Source: Burkholderiales bacterium (GTDB taxonomy: Bacteria > Pseudomonadota > Gammaproteobacteria > Burkholderiales > JAEUOS01). From it: a stretch of 7,081 nucleotides of DNA. The stretch is from positions 1 through 7,081 of the forward strand of contig CANGUJ010000205.1 of the NCBI GenBank assembly GCA_947456845.1. Reading direction: 5' to 3'. Position 1 is the first letter of the stretch. Each line of letters starts with the position of its first letter. The position numbers and the translations under genes are program-made. The notes below the pieces were generated by a model that saw only the letters and a program-made list of their open reading frames with translations, did not search any database and had not been told where the DNA came from. This document shows positions 5,511 through 7,081 of the stretch, one piece after another.

Positions 5511-6386
5511 TTATCGCTTGATCTGTTCGAGCAGGTCCGCCAGGTGATCGTTGCTGCTGTAGTGAATCACCAGCCGCCCGCCTTTCTTGGCCGGCTGGAT
5601 CTCCACCTTGGTGCCTAACGCCTCGGCCACCGACTCCTCGAAGCTGACCAGGTCGCGCGAGCGGGGCTTGCCCTTTGGCGCCTGCCCGACATCCTTGTCA
5701 TCGAGCGCCTTGCGCACCAGGGCCTCGGTTTCGCGCACCGACAGGCCGCGCGCTGTAATCCAACCGGCCAGTTCGATCTGGCGCGCGCCGTCCAGGGGCA
5801 GCAAGGCGCGGGCATGGCCCATGTCGAGCTTGCCCTCGTGCAGCATGTCCTGCAACGGCTTGGGCAGTTGCAAAAGGCGCAGGAGATTGGCTGCCGCGCT
5901 GCGCGAGCGTCCGACCGCCTGGCCCGCGGTTTCCTGGGTCATGCCGAATTCGCTGATCAGCCGCGCCAGGCCCTGGGCTTCCTCCAGCGGGTTGAGGTTC
6001 TCGCGCTGGATGTTCTCGATCAGCGCCATCGCCAGCGCGGCCTCGTCGGGCACGTCGCGCACCACCACCGGCACTTCGGTCAGGCCCGCCTGCCGTGCCG
6101 CGCGAAAACGTCGTTCACCAGCGATGATTTCATAGCGGTCACCCGCCGCTGAGGAGCCGATCCGGCGCACCAGGATGGGCTGGATCACGCCCTGCGCCTT
6201 GATGGATTCCGCCAGTTCGGCAAGCGACGCCGGATCCATGCGCGTGCGCGGCTGGTACTTGCCCGCCTGCAGGAGGTCGACCGACAGGACCGATGTCCGG
6301 TCGGGGGCTGCGCCATCGGGGTTCTGGCCGGACAACAGCGCGTCGAGCCCGCGGCCGAGGCCACGCTTCTTGGGAGGTGGCGTCAT
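5511..6386 (-). CDS. parB: Chromosome partitioning protein ParB
   Basis: This is a 291-aa ParB that binds parS centromere sites, loads as a CTP-dependent sliding clamp and, with ParA, segregates the replicated origin. The N-terminal KKRGLGRGLDALL (6-18) is the ParA-contacting peptide that stimulates its ATPase. The ParB/Srx-like CTP-binding domain carries GERRFRA (90-96) and ENIQREN (124-130). A helix-turn-helix for parS lies around 148-172 (MTQETAGQAVGRSRSAA region), followed by a linker rich in Lys and Pro (about 230-245). The C-terminal dimerisation segment ends HLADLLEQIKR (281-291). The start ATG at 6386 places the conserved peptide at the right distance. The Shine-Dalgarno is weak (GGGAA about 9 nt upstream), as can occur in a translationally linked operon. 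It follows parA by 54 nt and converges on the HiPIP gene. All motifs look intact. Confidence 0.97.
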   Translation of the reverse strand: MTPPPKKRGLGRGLDALLSGQNPDGAAPDRTSVLSVDLLQAGKYQPRTRMDPASLAELAESIKAQGVIQPILVRRIGSSAAGDRYEIIAGERRFRAARQAGLTEVPVVVRDVPDEAALAMALIENIQRENLNPLEEAQGLARLISEFGMTQETAGQAVGRSRSAAANLLRLLQLPKPLQDMLHEGKLDMGHARALLPLDGARQIELAGWITARGLSVRETEALVRKALDDKDVGQAPKGKPRSRDLVSFEESVAEALGTKVEIQPAKKGGRLVIHYSSNDHLADLLEQIKR

Positions 6387-6440
6387 GGTGCGGATTCCCG
6401 GTGCAAGGGTGGCCTATGGGATGGAAGTCCGGTCGGCACC

Positions 6441-7081
6441 TCATGCCCCCCGGACCCGCGCGATCATTTCGGCGGCAAAATCGAGATAAGCGATCGAGCC
6501 TTTGGCCGACCGGTCGAACACCACCCCGGGTTGCCCGAAAGACGGGGCTTCCGCCAGGCGGACATTGCGCGGGATGATGGTGCGGAACACCTTCTCGCCG
6601 AAATGCTGCTCGAGTTGCGCGGATACCTGCGCGGTCAGGGTCGAACGCGGGTCGTACATCACCCTCAGCAGGCCGATGATGGCAAGGTCGCGGTTGAGGT
6701 TGGCGTGCACCTTCTTGATGGTATTGACCAGGTCGGAAAGCCCTTCGAGCGCGTAATACTCGCATTGCATCGGGATGATCACCCCGTGCGCGGCGCACAG
6801 GCCGTTCAAGGTGAGCATCGAGAGCGAGGGCGGGCAGTCGATGAGCACGAAATCATAGTCGGCTGCGACCTCGGCGAGCGCACGCTTGAGACGTGTTTCG
6901 CGCGCCTCGACATCCACCAGTTCGACCTCGGCGCCGGCGAGCTCGCGATTGGCCGGCAGCACATGCAGATAACCGGCGCCGTCCGGCACGACCGCCGAGG
7001 CGACCTGGCGCGCCTCGCGCACGCTGGCCAGCCCCAGCAGCACCTGGTAGACGGAGGTCTTGAGCGAGCGTTTGTCCACGC
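6441..7081 (-). CDS. parA: Chromosome partitioning ATPase ParA (N-terminus outside the window)
   Basis: This is the C-terminal 212 or so residues of a ParA/Soj-type ATPase, which forms ATP-dependent dimers on the nucleoid and moves ParB-parS complexes. The visible part begins VDKRSLKTSVYQVLLG, normally found about 40-50 residues into the protein, so the Walker A loop (KGGVGKT type) lies beyond 7081. The Walker B-like strand is DFVLIDCPP (76-84 of the fragment), with D81 the conserved acid. It is followed by MQCEYYALEGL (104-114) and the signature IPRNVRLAEAPSFGQP (169-184). The GTG at 7079 is an internal valine, not a start. The stop TGA is at 6443-6441. parB follows in the same direction, forming the usual parAB operon; in relatives the genes upstream are typically rsmG and mnmG, which cannot be seen here. 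Confidence 0.96.
   Translation of the reverse strand, partial: VDKRSLKTSVYQVLLGLASVREARQVASAVVPDGAGYLHVLPANRELAGAEVELVDVEARETRLKRALAEVAADYDFVLIDCPPSLSMLTLNGLCAAHGVIIPMQCEYYALEGLSDLVNTIKKVHANLNRDLAIIGLLRVMYDPRSTLTAQVSAQLEQHFGEKVFRTIIPRNVRLAEAPSFGQPGVVFDRSAKGSIAYLDFAAEMIARVRGA

Noticed and set aside
5511..7081. Search for a parS site (TGTTTCACGTGAAACA-like palindrome) in and around parAB
   Set aside because: Scanning for the core ACGTG and the half-sites GTTTCAC and GTGAAAC gave only partial hits, such as TGTTTCG near 6895 read on the plus strand, with the second half unlike the consensus. No site was called anywhere in the window.

Overview
The window is high-GC DNA from a betaproteobacterium, most likely Burkholderiales and plausibly Alcaligenaceae (Bordetella/Achromobacter/Pigmentiphaga-like). 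This rests on a Bug-type solute-binding protein beside aromatic catabolism genes, a small Tat-exported HiPIP, an RhlE helicase and a chromosomal-type parA-parB pair. The placement is inferred from gene content; no 16S or other taxonomic marker is present.

Region 1 (1-3305, + strand) is a catabolic cluster of three co-oriented genes. They are a 5'-truncated Rieske non-heme iron oxygenase of the phthalate/phenoxybenzoate dioxygenase type, a Bug/TctC periplasmic binding protein, and a cytoplasmic homologue of 4,5-dihydroxyphthalate decarboxylase. Together they suggest capture of a carboxylated aromatic, ring oxidation or O-dealkylation, and decarboxylation. No reductase partner or membrane permease lies in the window, and the true substrate cannot be read from the sequence.

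Region 2 (3306-4896, + strand) is a DEAD-box RNA helicase gene (rhlE) behind an unusual leader. A good sigma70-like promoter (3340-3368) predicts a leader of about 230 nt. That leader holds a C-rich, G-poor tract, a three-way-junction-like fold (3475-3555) and an 8-bp helix that would pair the Shine-Dalgarno sequence with GTTCCTTT just before the junction. This is the most interesting item in the window: a candidate cis-regulatory RNA on an RNA helicase gene.

Region 3 (4897-5447) has three tandem 11-bp repeats upstream of a short gene for a Tat-exported high-potential iron-sulfur protein (GTG start), followed by a strong intrinsic terminator.

Region 4 (5511-7081, - strand) is parB and the C-terminal part of parA, the chromosome-segregation pair, convergent with the HiPIP gene. 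Such pairs usually lie near oriC, so the catabolic cluster probably sits in an origin-proximal location. I found no parS-like site in the window.
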